From positions 1-5,199 of the forward strand of contig JACZSS010000254.1 of NCBI GenBank assembly GCA_022574115.1: a stretch of DNA of 5,199 nt, written 5' to 3'. Position 1 is the stretch's first letter; each line of letters begins with the position of its first letter. The notes beneath the pieces were generated by a model. That model was not told where the DNA came from. It saw nothing but the letters and a program-made list of their open reading frames with translations, and made no database searches. Below are positions 1 to 5,199 of the stretch, piece after piece. The stretch comes from Candidatus Heimdallarchaeota archaeon (GTDB taxonomy: Archaea; Asgardarchaeota; Heimdallarchaeia; Heimdallarchaeales; Kariarchaeaceae). Position numbers and translations under genes: made by a program.

Positions 1-98
1 AAGATTATTTAGCTATGCAAAGGATTGAAAAGAACAGGAAGTCTCGAGACTTACCTGAATACATAGTACCAATGTTGACTTCAATGGTCTTTCGTTGA
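1..98 (+). CDS. Possible C-terminal tail of an unidentified protein (partial)
   Basis: An open frame enters from the left edge and runs in frame 3 to a TGA at 96-98, giving about 31 residues that read DYLAMQRIEKNRKSRD then LPEYIVPMLTSMVFR. The mix of charged and hydrophobic residues looks protein-like. A stretch this short can stay open by chance in AT-rich DNA, and no motif is recognisable. If real, the gene converges on the HAD phosphatase gene. No function can be assigned. Confidence 0.35.
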   Translation, partial: DYLAMQRIEKNRKSRDLPEYIVPMLTSMVFR

Positions 99-254
99 AA
101 GTATTATTATATTTGCTGTGGGCACTAGTATTCAAGTTCCGCAGTATTTAAAAAAACGTATACTTTGTACATAATTCGTAGTTCAAATTCTCAATTTCAG
201 TATTAAGTTACGTAAGACCGTTTCAGGTCGGTTCACACTTCCAAAGTAATGGCA
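99..254. other. Convergent intergenic spacer
   Basis: There is no credible gene between the possible plus-strand tail and the stop of the minus-strand phosphatase. A run of seven A at 150-156 reads as T7 on the minus strand, about 100 bases past the phosphatase stop. Near 222-235 two overlapping 4-bp stems (GACC/GGTC and ACCG/CGGT, minus-strand reading) could form a weak hairpin. Together these may serve as a transcription end for the phosphatase gene, but the signal is weak. Confidence 0.3.
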
Positions 255-899
255 TCAGGGAAGAATCGATTTATCGTGATCTATAATTAATTTTACGACC
301 TCAGCAAAATCATTGCCTACAACAACCTCAGAGGTAGAATTGGACACAATTTCCGTTCTGGGATTAAATGCGATCGAATAACCAACGACATTAAACATCC
401 CAATATCATTTTCAGCATTGCCAACCCCTATTGATGCATTCAAGTCAATATTCAGTTCATCTTGTAATTGAAGGATGTATTCTTCTTTAAATCCAATTTT
501 AAAATCCATTTTCCCATTTATAATACCTTCATCTTGTAAAATTTTATTACTGACAAAATGGTCAATATTAATTCCCTCAATTACATTTTCTACCATTTGA
601 TGAAGTCCACCCGACAGGAGAATTACAAGAAAGCCTTCATCTCGTAGTTTTTCAATTCCTATGGAAACGCCATTTCTTAACAATGGTTTTTCTAATGAGA
701 TTTGTAGATCACGATATTTCTTGCCTTTCCAAGATTTAACTTCATTTTTTGCCCACTCATCAAAATCAAGATCTTGAGTAAAGATTGATGTATCCAACAG
801 GTCATCCGGAAAGAAATAATCGTGCACTAGTTTCCAAGGTATTGTATCAACAGTCAGAGTTCCATCAACATCTAAGAACACGGCCTTATTATACCTCAC
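255..899 (-). CDS. HAD-superfamily (subfamily IB) phosphatase, phosphoserine phosphatase-like
   Basis: A 214-residue cytosolic phosphohydrolase with the HAD motifs in order. Motif I is DVDGT at 10-14, where D10 is the expected nucleophile and D12 the acid/base. Motif II is LLSGG at 94-98 with S96. The motif III lysine is probably K138. Motif IV is GNAEND at 160-165. The length and the region between motifs I and II fit the C1-cap HAD-IB group that includes archaeal SerB (about 210 residues). Two things argue against a true phosphoserine phosphatase. Aligned by eye with the M. jannaschii enzyme, the substrate-binding Glu20 and Arg56 become T19 and E53, and the metal-binding Asp of GDGxND is Asn161. 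The start is GTG at 899: the in-frame codon TGA lies just upstream and a TATA-like element sits about 25 bases upstream. The gene stands alone, so its neighbours do not suggest a substrate. Family assignment is firm, substrate unknown. Confidence 0.85.
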   Translation of the reverse strand: MRYNKAVFLDVDGTLTVDTIPWKLVHDYFFPDDLLDTSIFTQDLDFDEWAKNEVKSWKGKKYRDLQISLEKPLLRNGVSIGIEKLRDEGFLVILLSGGLHQMVENVIEGINIDHFVSNKILQDEGIINGKMDFKIGFKEEYILQLQDELNIDLNASIGVGNAENDIGMFNVVGYSIAFNPRTEIVSNSTSEVVVGNDFAEVVKLIIDHDKSILP

Positions 900-919
900 A
901 ATTCATGTAAACTCGTGAA

Positions 920-928
920 AAATTTAAG
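920..928 (-). promoter_or_regulatory. TATA-like element upstream of the HAD phosphatase gene
   Basis: Read on the minus strand the sequence is CTTAAATTT, centred about 25 bases upstream of the GTG start at 899. In archaea the TATA box is centred about 26 bases before the transcription start, so this position implies a leaderless mRNA that begins at or near the GTG. No Shine-Dalgarno sequence lies before the GTG, which agrees. Confidence 0.4.
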
Positions 929-1023
929 CGTTGGGTAGTTACATAGCCAAATTATCTATCGATCATTGTTCGCCAAATTAGATTAAGACTTGATCTAAGG
1001 CTGTGGTTAGGTAGCAGATCATT

Positions 1024-1386
1024 ATGCTGGCCACAAGGAGAAAAATTACTGAGGCTCGCCTTATGAAAGATATGATTCAACAAAATGTGAGTCTTGCTGA
1101 TAGGATTGAAAAAATCAATCTTGAGGACTACATAAAATTAGTATACAAGTCCCCAAGTTAGAAAAAAATAAATCAATAGAAGCATTTCCTGCTTTATTTG
1201 CTGATGTTGATGTTCCATTCCATCCAACAAAACTCTACGATTGATTATCAATTTTTTCGTAAAATGGATCTTCAGTCAATAGCTACTACGGATTTATTAG
1301 CATTCTGGAAGAATGTTGGATGTCTTCGGATGATTGATATTGGACTGGATAGAGGCTATAGGGTTATAGCCATTGTGACAATGTAA
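1024..1386 (+). pseudogene. Broken gene of about 120 codons with two compensating frameshifts (unidentified protein)
   Basis: Three protein-like segments lie end to end but in two frames. The first opens with ATG at 1024 (MLATRRKITEARLMKDM...) and stops at TAG 1159-1161. The second is open one frame over from the C4 run at 1151-1154 (PKLEKNKSIEAFPALFADVD...) to TGA 1242-1244. The third returns to the first frame (DYQFFRKMDLQ...LAFWKNVGCLRMIDIG...) and ends at TAA 1384-1386. In the middle segment the codons mostly end in A or T and encode a soluble-looking sequence, while the first frame there has two stops and a leucine-rich run. A one-base loss in the C run and a one-base gain near 1242 would explain the pattern. 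The joined product would be about 120 residues with no motif I recognise. It may be a decayed gene, an assembly error, or two unrelated small ORFs. Confidence 0.45.
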
Positions 1387-1407
1387 ATTGGTGCATTAAA
1401 CGTTAAC

Positions 1408-1692
1408 TCATTCTGTATTATAGACAAAATTAATTACGCCATTTTGATCCTGCACAACCAGTGGATCCTTGTTTCGAGATGCATCAAATAAATTAGCAAT
1501 ATTGAACGAAAATACCCCTCGTGAATGAATTTTGAGACAAACATCTGCCTTGGTGATATCAAAAATGGTAGATGAAGGGATTTCATCCTTTTTGGTTTTT
1601 AATTTAAACCTCGTATTACCGCAATTTTTGCATCCGTTGAAAACGGAAAATTCCATATCCAAGATCTCCATCTTGCACTTAGTGCAGATCAT
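1408..1692 (-). CDS. Zinc-ribbon protein of the archaeal COG3364 / OapC-like family
   Basis: About 94 residues from the chosen ATG. An N-terminal zinc ribbon is formed by CTKC and CKNC, 14 residues apart, which should bind one Zn ion. A linker follows, then a C-terminal segment with the pattern 'KIHSRGVFSFNIANLF ... VVQDQNGV'. This matches the GxYxxNlxxL...dGxY tail I recall from the COG3364 zinc-ribbon proteins of euryarchaea. Those proteins are typically clustered with an Era-like GTPase and a DUF2073 protein, and both are divergent neighbours here, which strongly supports the assignment. The biochemical role is unknown; haloarchaeal homologues are annotated as origin-associated. The start could instead be GTG at 1713, adding seven residues (MDISEAP). 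I prefer ATG 1692 because family members begin almost directly with the first CxxC and a GTGA motif lies seven bases upstream. Confidence 0.75.
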   Translation of the reverse strand: MICTKCKMEILDMEFSVFNGCKNCGNTRFKLKTKKDEIPSSTIFDITKADVCLKIHSRGVFSFNIANLFDASRNKDPLVVQDQNGVINFVYNTE

Positions 1693-1781
1693 GGGCGCTT
1701 CACTAATATCCACCTGATCATTTACCCGTTTACAGCAATAAGGATGGATGATACCTGAATGTTCTGTGTGTAGTATTCGAC

Positions 1782-1788
1782 TATAAAT
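1782..1788 (+). promoter_or_regulatory. TATA box for the GTPase-DUF2073 operon
   Basis: TATAAAT is centred about 29 bases upstream of the ATG at 1814. With an archaeal TATA-to-start distance of 26-27 bases, transcription would begin within a few bases of that ATG, giving a leaderless or nearly leaderless mRNA. The position excludes the upstream in-frame TTG at 1793 as a start, since it would lie between the TATA box and the transcript. On the opposite strand the same bases read ATTTATA and could also serve the divergent zinc-ribbon gene. Confidence 0.5.
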
Positions 1789-1813
1789 CCAATTGTCGGA
1801 CTACTTAGTTTGT

Positions 1814-2419
1814 ATGGTTTCAAATTTATTTGACCGATTGTTCAAATCACGCAAATCCGCAAGCGTTTGTTTGATTGGTGAGGTAAACACAGGAAAATCG
1901 ACCCTTGCAAATAGGATTGCCAAAGATTTTACAGGGGAAGATAGCTTTCGTGAGTCCGCAATCCCACATGAGACTCGAGAAATAGAATCAACAAAGATCG
2001 ATTTCAAGGTTGGACGAAGTCAATTCGATATGACCCTCATCGATACACCTGGCATTGCAACTGCAATTGACTATAGAAAATTCTTGCAACATGGAATGGA
2101 TGAAGAACAGGCAGTACAACGGGCAAAAGAGGCTACTTCTGGCATTGTATCGACCATTAAGTTCCTCAAAGAAATTGATGTTGCCTTGGTTTTAATGGAT
2201 TCTACTAAACCACCCTTTGATCAGGTATCACTCACCTTATTGGGTGCATTGGAGATGAATAAAACCAAAGCAATTATTGTTGCCAATAAAACAGATTTAG
2301 CAGATGCTAATCCTGGATTAATCCAATCCACATTTCCTCATCTACCTGTTGTTCCAGTTTCAGCCTTGAGTGGGGAAGGTATGACTACATTGTATGAGAA
2401 GATCTCATCTGTTGCTTAG
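1814..2419 (+). CDS. Era-like GTP-binding protein, archaeal OapB-like family
   Basis: A 201-residue small GTPase that should bind and hydrolyse GTP in the cytoplasm. All five G motifs are present: G1 GEVNTGKS at 22-29, a G2 candidate threonine T54 in PHETRE, G3 DTPG at 77-80, G4 NKTD at 158-161 and G5 SAL at 183-185. The stretches 'TLANRIAKDFTGE' and 'DYRKFLQHG...RAKEATSG' closely match, from memory, the Era-like proteins of haloarchaea and methanogens. The protein ends right after the G domain, so it lacks the KH RNA-binding domain of bacterial Era. A short basic, amphipathic N-terminus (NLFDRLFKSRK) precedes G1. I chose ATG 1814 over the in-frame TTG at 1793 because of the TATA box at 1782-1788. 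The DUF2073 gene follows after 10 bases and the zinc-ribbon gene is divergent. The partner and cellular process are unknown. Confidence 0.88.
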   Translation: MVSNLFDRLFKSRKSASVCLIGEVNTGKSTLANRIAKDFTGEDSFRESAIPHETREIESTKIDFKVGRSQFDMTLIDTPGIATAIDYRKFLQHGMDEEQAVQRAKEATSGIVSTIKFLKEIDVALVLMDSTKPPFDQVSLTLLGALEMNKTKAIIVANKTDLADANPGLIQSTFPHLPVVPVSALSGEGMTTLYEKISSVA

Positions 2420-2422
2420 GAG
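2418..2422 (+). promoter_or_regulatory. Shine-Dalgarno site deciding the start of the DUF2073 gene
   Basis: AGGAG overlaps the TAG stop of the GTPase gene and lies seven bases before the ATG at 2430. It fixes that ATG as the start rather than the longer in-frame extension to 2394, and it implies translation coupled to the GTPase gene. Confidence 0.65.
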
Positions 2423-2429
2423 TAGTAAA

Positions 2430-2804
2430 ATGACCAGATTAGAATTTTTAACCTCTAGCAAAATAGGCACTCTTGAAAAAGAAGAATTCTATGATATGAT
2501 TATTGAAAAAATAAATCAAAATAGAATCTTAGTTATCGAGAAGGACCTCGATCCGATGGAAAAAATGGAATTAATTGCCCACGGTTTAGAATATGCAAAA
2601 AATGGATTGTATCCCGGCATCAAAATGCTAGAAATCAGTGTTTCAGTTGGATCACAGGGTTTTCTGCGAAACAACCACAAGGATATTATCTTCAATCTGA
2701 TAACTCCTGGCTCATCAGAAATTGATCAGAAAGAAGATGGACACTATTCCATTACAACCACAGATCAAAGTGGTTCATCAGAACAAGTTGTATCCTTCCT
2801 CTAA
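2430..2804 (+). CDS. DUF2073 (COG3365) family protein, partner of the Era-like GTPase
   Basis: A 124-residue soluble protein with no signal peptide or membrane segment. The order of segments fits DUF2073 as I recall it: an N-terminal 'RLEFLTSSKI', a helical stretch, 'ILVIEKDLDPMEKMELIAHGL' around 33-53 (family pattern ivvLE.gL.peEe.kLI), 'YPGIKMLEIS' at 61-70 matching the family's GiEi segment, a 'GSQGFLR' turn at 74-80, and 'IIFNLITPGS' near 86-95, where the family has a VIGPa-like strand. The molecular function is not known. The gene is the second of a two-gene operon with the GTPase, 10 bases downstream and with its own Shine-Dalgarno site. It converges on the acyl-CoA synthetase gene 58 bases later. 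The family assignment rests on both sequence pattern and gene context. The C-terminal 25 residues are Ser/Thr/Gln-rich and probably flexible. Confidence 0.75.
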   Translation: MTRLEFLTSSKIGTLEKEEFYDMIIEKINQNRILVIEKDLDPMEKMELIAHGLEYAKNGLYPGIKMLEISVSVGSQGFLRNNHKDIIFNLITPGSSEIDQKEDGHYSITTTDQSGSSEQVVSFL

Positions 2805-2821
2805 ATCATTCTCAAAAACCC

Positions 2822-2861
2822 AAAAAAAATCGGTTGATTATTTCAGTTGGAACTTACTGAA
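2822..2861 (-). terminator. Hairpin plus T-run ending the crotonase-ligase operon
   Basis: TTCAGT (2842-2847) and ACTGAA (2856-2861) form a perfect 6-bp stem with an 8-base loop, directly after the ligase stop codon on the minus strand. Twelve bases further on that strand reads T8 (complement of A8 at 2822-2829), then GGG, then T5. Archaeal RNA polymerase stops at T-runs, so the T8 is the likely active part. The plus strand has no T-run here, so this does not serve the DUF2073 gene. Confidence 0.5.
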
Positions 2862-2862
2862 T

Positions 2863-4491
2863 TTATCTTCCGAGTAATTCTTTTCGCAATCGATTTTTGT
2901 CAATTTTACCGATGCGAGTTATAGGGGGATCATCTGGATCAATCTTGTAAAACACTATTTTCTTGGGGATTTTATAATCGGCGAGTTCATTTTGCAAGAG
3001 GTTAAGAATATCGTCCTCCGAGATTGAAACATGGGCCTTGGGGGTAATCACTAGCCATACTACCTCCCCGAATATATTATCGGGAATGCTAATCGCAGCT
3101 GCTAAATCTAGTGAAAAGTGGTGAAGTACCAGTTCCTCAATTTCCATCGGAAGTACACTATAGGTTCCTACTCTGATAACATCCTTAATTCTCCCCTGTA
3201 ACCAAAGTCCACCATCGCCATCCAACCTTCCCAAGTCACCAGTTTTTATCCACCCATCAGAAGTGAATCCTTTTTCATTTTCTTTTGGATTGCGAAAATA
3301 TCCTTTACAAACTAAGTCTCCTTGTACCAAAATCTCTCCAACATTATTAGTAGGAAGGCTATTAGCATCCGTATCTATAATTTTTATTTTCATCCCAGCA
3401 AGCGGTTTTCCAACATATCCTTTGGCAATCGTAGCAGGATCATCATCAGGATGAGTAAATGTAACCTCTGGACCCATCTCGGTTGAACCGTATCCATTTA
3501 TTATAGTCTTGCAGAATTTTGTCTTCATTTGATCCATAAACTCTTGATTAACAACTTCACCAGATATGACGACAAGTTTAAGGCTGGACAGATCAAAGTC
3601 ATCAAAATCCTTGTGTCTCATCATAATTCGGTACATAGTCGGGGCTGCTAAAAGAACATGTAGGCTTTCCTTTTGAATTGTCTCCAGAGTTTTAGTTGAG
3701 GACCATTTATTATGAATCAGTAATTCGTATCCTCCAATTAATCCAACACCGATAAGTTCCACACTTCCACCAACATGAGAAACTGCTAAGTTTGATAAAT
3801 ATTTTATACGTCCAAATATCCCCCGCGTGCTCAATCCAGCTTTAATTACATCGTTTTCAACTATGCACATTCTGACGAAATTATGATTCGACAACACAGC
3901 AGCTTTTGGAAACCCAGTCGTTCCGCCAGTCCAAACAATAATTAAATCATCGGTTTTTGATTGTTCCTTCATTCGTCTATCTTGTTCCTCTTGACGGGAC
4001 GGAACAATTTTTTCCAAACCAAAGTAATTTTGCCCGTGAATTGAGTCTCCTAAGAATAAAATTTTGACATTTTGAAGGGTCTTCTCTGCATCTTTCAACT
4101 TTACTAGGATTTCACTAAAACTGACTTTATCATCCTGTACAATGGATATAATTAATTTCGGCTCGATTTTAGGAATCAGTCGAATAAAGTCCGCACGTCG
4201 ATACCTCACATCCATTGGTACAATGATAGCACCAATTCGATTACATGCAATAAGCAGTAATGCATATTCAGGTGCAGCTGGTAGGATGGTCACAATTCGA
4301 TCAGCCCGTTCAACCCCTAGATGAATCAGAACGTCGGCAATTTTTGATGATCTTTCTTTAAGTTCAAATGAAGATATTTGTTGATCATTGAATCGTAAGG
4401 CCGGGAAGTCAGGATCAATTTCAGCCCAATAATCCACATACTGCCATAAATATTCGAACTCGGGAATGGAATCAGATGCCACAATAATCAC
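2863..4491 (-). CDS. Class I acyl-CoA synthetase (AMP-forming; ANL superfamily)
   Basis: A 542-residue enzyme that should activate a carboxylic acid with ATP to an acyl-adenylate and then form the CoA thioester, releasing AMP and PPi. The ANL motifs appear in order: phosphate-binding loop WTGGTTGFPK at 187-196, YGSTE at 334-338, TGD at 417-419, hinge region GRIKDVIR at 433-440 and the C-terminal catalytic lysine K529 in ITRIGK. The length is normal for fatty-acid, aromatic-acid or similar CoA ligases, and motifs alone do not tell which acid is used. There is no signal peptide. The start is GTG at 4489-4491, overlapping the TGA of the upstream crotonase gene as GTGA, so translation is probably coupled; a second GTG three codons in is also possible. 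The pairing with a crotonase points to catabolism of a fatty or aromatic acid rather than to peptide synthesis. Confidence 0.9.
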   Translation of the reverse strand: MIIVASDSIPEFEYLWQYVDYWAEIDPDFPALRFNDQQISSFELKERSSKIADVLIHLGVERADRIVTILPAAPEYALLLIACNRIGAIIVPMDVRYRRADFIRLIPKIEPKLIISIVQDDKVSFSEILVKLKDAEKTLQNVKILFLGDSIHGQNYFGLEKIVPSRQEEQDRRMKEQSKTDDLIIVWTGGTTGFPKAAVLSNHNFVRMCIVENDVIKAGLSTRGIFGRIKYLSNLAVSHVGGSVELIGVGLIGGYELLIHNKWSSTKTLETIQKESLHVLLAAPTMYRIMMRHKDFDDFDLSSLKLVVISGEVVNQEFMDQMKTKFCKTIINGYGSTEMGPEVTFTHPDDDPATIAKGYVGKPLAGMKIKIIDTDANSLPTNNVGEILVQGDLVCKGYFRNPKENEKGFTSDGWIKTGDLGRLDGDGGLWLQGRIKDVIRVGTYSVLPMEIEELVLHHFSLDLAAAISIPDNIFGEVVWLVITPKAHVSISEDDILNLLQNELADYKIPKKIVFYKIDPDDPPITRIGKIDKNRLRKELLGR

Positions 4492-5199
4492 TTAGAAACG
4501 AACTTGTTAATCCTTGACCTAAAGCCTTCGTATCTGCCAAGTTGAGATAAAATAACAGATTCATTTCTTAGCACCTGATCAATTGGCAAATCCTGGTTTC
4601 GATGAATCAATTCCTTTGCTAATTTTACAGCGAGCTTGTCTAGGTTTTCGGTAATTTTTTTGGCTGTTTGTTTGAGCTCAGTATCTAAATCATCTCTTTT
4701 GCAAACTCGATTGACAAGACCAATCTCAAGAGCTTGTTGCGCATTAATCTCATGGCCAAGGAACATTAATTCTTTGCCACGACCAAGTCCTACGATTTGA
4801 CTGAGCAGTTTTGTCGAGGCATTTGAGAACATTGTTGCTATAGAAAGCTCAGGTAACTTTATTTTCGTATCGTCTGAAGCAAATCGAAGATCTGCTGCCA
4901 AAGATATTTCAAATCCTCCACCAATGACCCAACCGTGCAATCCTACAATAATCACCCCTGAATGAGCTAACATTGCTCGAGTAATGTTCTGAAACGCGTC
5001 CCCAAACAGATCAAATCCCAGCTTGTCATCACGTCGTAATAATTTATGAATGTACTTCAAATCAGCACCCACGGTAAAATTTGGTCCTTGAGCAGTAAAT
5101 ATACAACAAGCATCACCATTTTCGGAACTAAGGGTAAATGCTTTTGCTAAATCTGTTAAAGTGTCCAAATCAAGCGCATTATTCTTCGGTCGATCCAAG
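4488..5199 (-). CDS. Enoyl-CoA hydratase/isomerase (crotonase) family protein, 5' end missing
   Basis: The frame is open to the right edge. The first visible residues are LDRPKNNALD, which in crotonases lie about 10-15 residues inside the protein, so the TTG at the edge is an internal Leu codon and the true start is outside. Numbered from that Leu, GADLK at 44-48 and GGGFE at 93-97 give the oxyanion-hole segments. E97 and E117 (in LPEL) match the two catalytic glutamates of rat enoyl-CoA hydratase (Glu144 and Glu164) and keep their 20-residue spacing, which favours hydration of a 2-enoyl-CoA. The loop after E117 reads TMFSNAST, where classic hydratases have a glycine-rich PGxGGT. This may alter the acyl pocket, so isomerase or hydrolase activity remains possible. 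The gene lies upstream of, and overlaps, the acyl-CoA synthetase gene. Confidence 0.88.
   Translation of the reverse strand, partial: LDRPKNNALDLDTLTDLAKAFTLSSENGDACCIFTAQGPNFTVGADLKYIHKLLRRDDKLGFDLFGDAFQNITRAMLAHSGVIIVGLHGWVIGGGFEISLAADLRFASDDTKIKLPELSIATMFSNASTKLLSQIVGLGRGKELMFLGHEINAQQALEIGLVNRVCKRDDLDTELKQTAKKITENLDKLAVKLAKELIHRNQDLPIDQVLRNESVILSQLGRYEGFRSRINKFVSK

Noticed and set aside
663..672. TGGAAACG, resembling part of an archaeal origin recognition box
   Set aside because: It is a single short match inside the HAD coding sequence, with no second copy or inverted partner in the intergenic regions. An origin is not supported in this window.
1198..1386. A 62-codon open frame as an independent gene beginning MLMLMFHS
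   Set aside because: Its first 15 codons lie where another frame looks more protein-like, and it shares its frame with the ORF at 1024-1161. It fits better as the last part of a frameshifted gene.
1532..1717. Plus-strand open frame of 61 codons
   Set aside because: It is antisense to the zinc-ribbon gene, which has clear CxxC motifs and family-like sequence.
1714..1792. Possible operator or small RNA between the divergent genes
   Set aside because: Only 4-bp inverted matches (ACAG/CTGT) and imperfect C/D-box-like strings are visible, which is what chance gives in about 80 bases.
1801..2007. Minus-strand open frame of 68 codons
   Set aside because: It is the opposite strand of the GTPase P-loop region and has no features of its own.
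3263..3454. Plus-strand open frame inside the ligase gene
   Set aside because: It is antisense to conserved C-terminal ligase motifs. The same reasoning removes the plus-strand frame at 4142-4324.

Overview
The window is AT-rich DNA that most likely comes from an archaeon. The best evidence is three small genes in the middle. They encode a CxxC zinc-ribbon protein of the COG3364 type, an Era-like GTPase of the type seen in archaea, and a DUF2073 (COG3365) protein. To my knowledge this trio is found mainly in euryarchaea, and in haloarchaea the members are annotated as origin-associated (Oap) proteins. TATA-like elements lie 25-29 bases upstream of two start codons, as expected for archaeal promoters with leaderless or near-leaderless mRNAs. 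The lineage cannot be fixed from the sequence. A low-GC uncultured group that uses fatty acids, such as Asgard/Heimdallarchaeia-like or marine euryarchaeal lineages, is only a guess.

Layout, left to right. Bases 1-98 hold the possible 3' tail of a plus-strand gene. A minus-strand HAD-superfamily phosphatase resembling phosphoserine phosphatase fills 255-899. A gap of about 500 bases (900-1407) contains what I read as one broken plus-strand gene, whose open frame switches twice. Next comes the conserved module: the zinc-ribbon gene on the minus strand (1408-1692), then the divergent GTPase (1814-2419) and DUF2073 gene (2430-2804) in a tight operon. From the right edge back to 2863 a minus-strand operon encodes an enoyl-CoA hydratase/isomerase-family protein (5' end cut by the window edge) and a class I acyl-CoA synthetase. 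These two overlap by four bases (GTGA). A hairpin followed by a T-run separates this operon from the convergent DUF2073 gene.

Functionally there are two units. The ligase/crotonase pair would activate a carboxylic acid to its CoA thioester and hydrate, isomerise or hydrolyse the product, as in fatty or aromatic acid degradation. The zinc-ribbon/GTPase/DUF2073 trio is a conserved but poorly understood archaeal module, and it is the most interesting content here. The HAD phosphatase keeps most of its catalytic core but appears to lack the residues that recognise phosphoserine, so its substrate is open.
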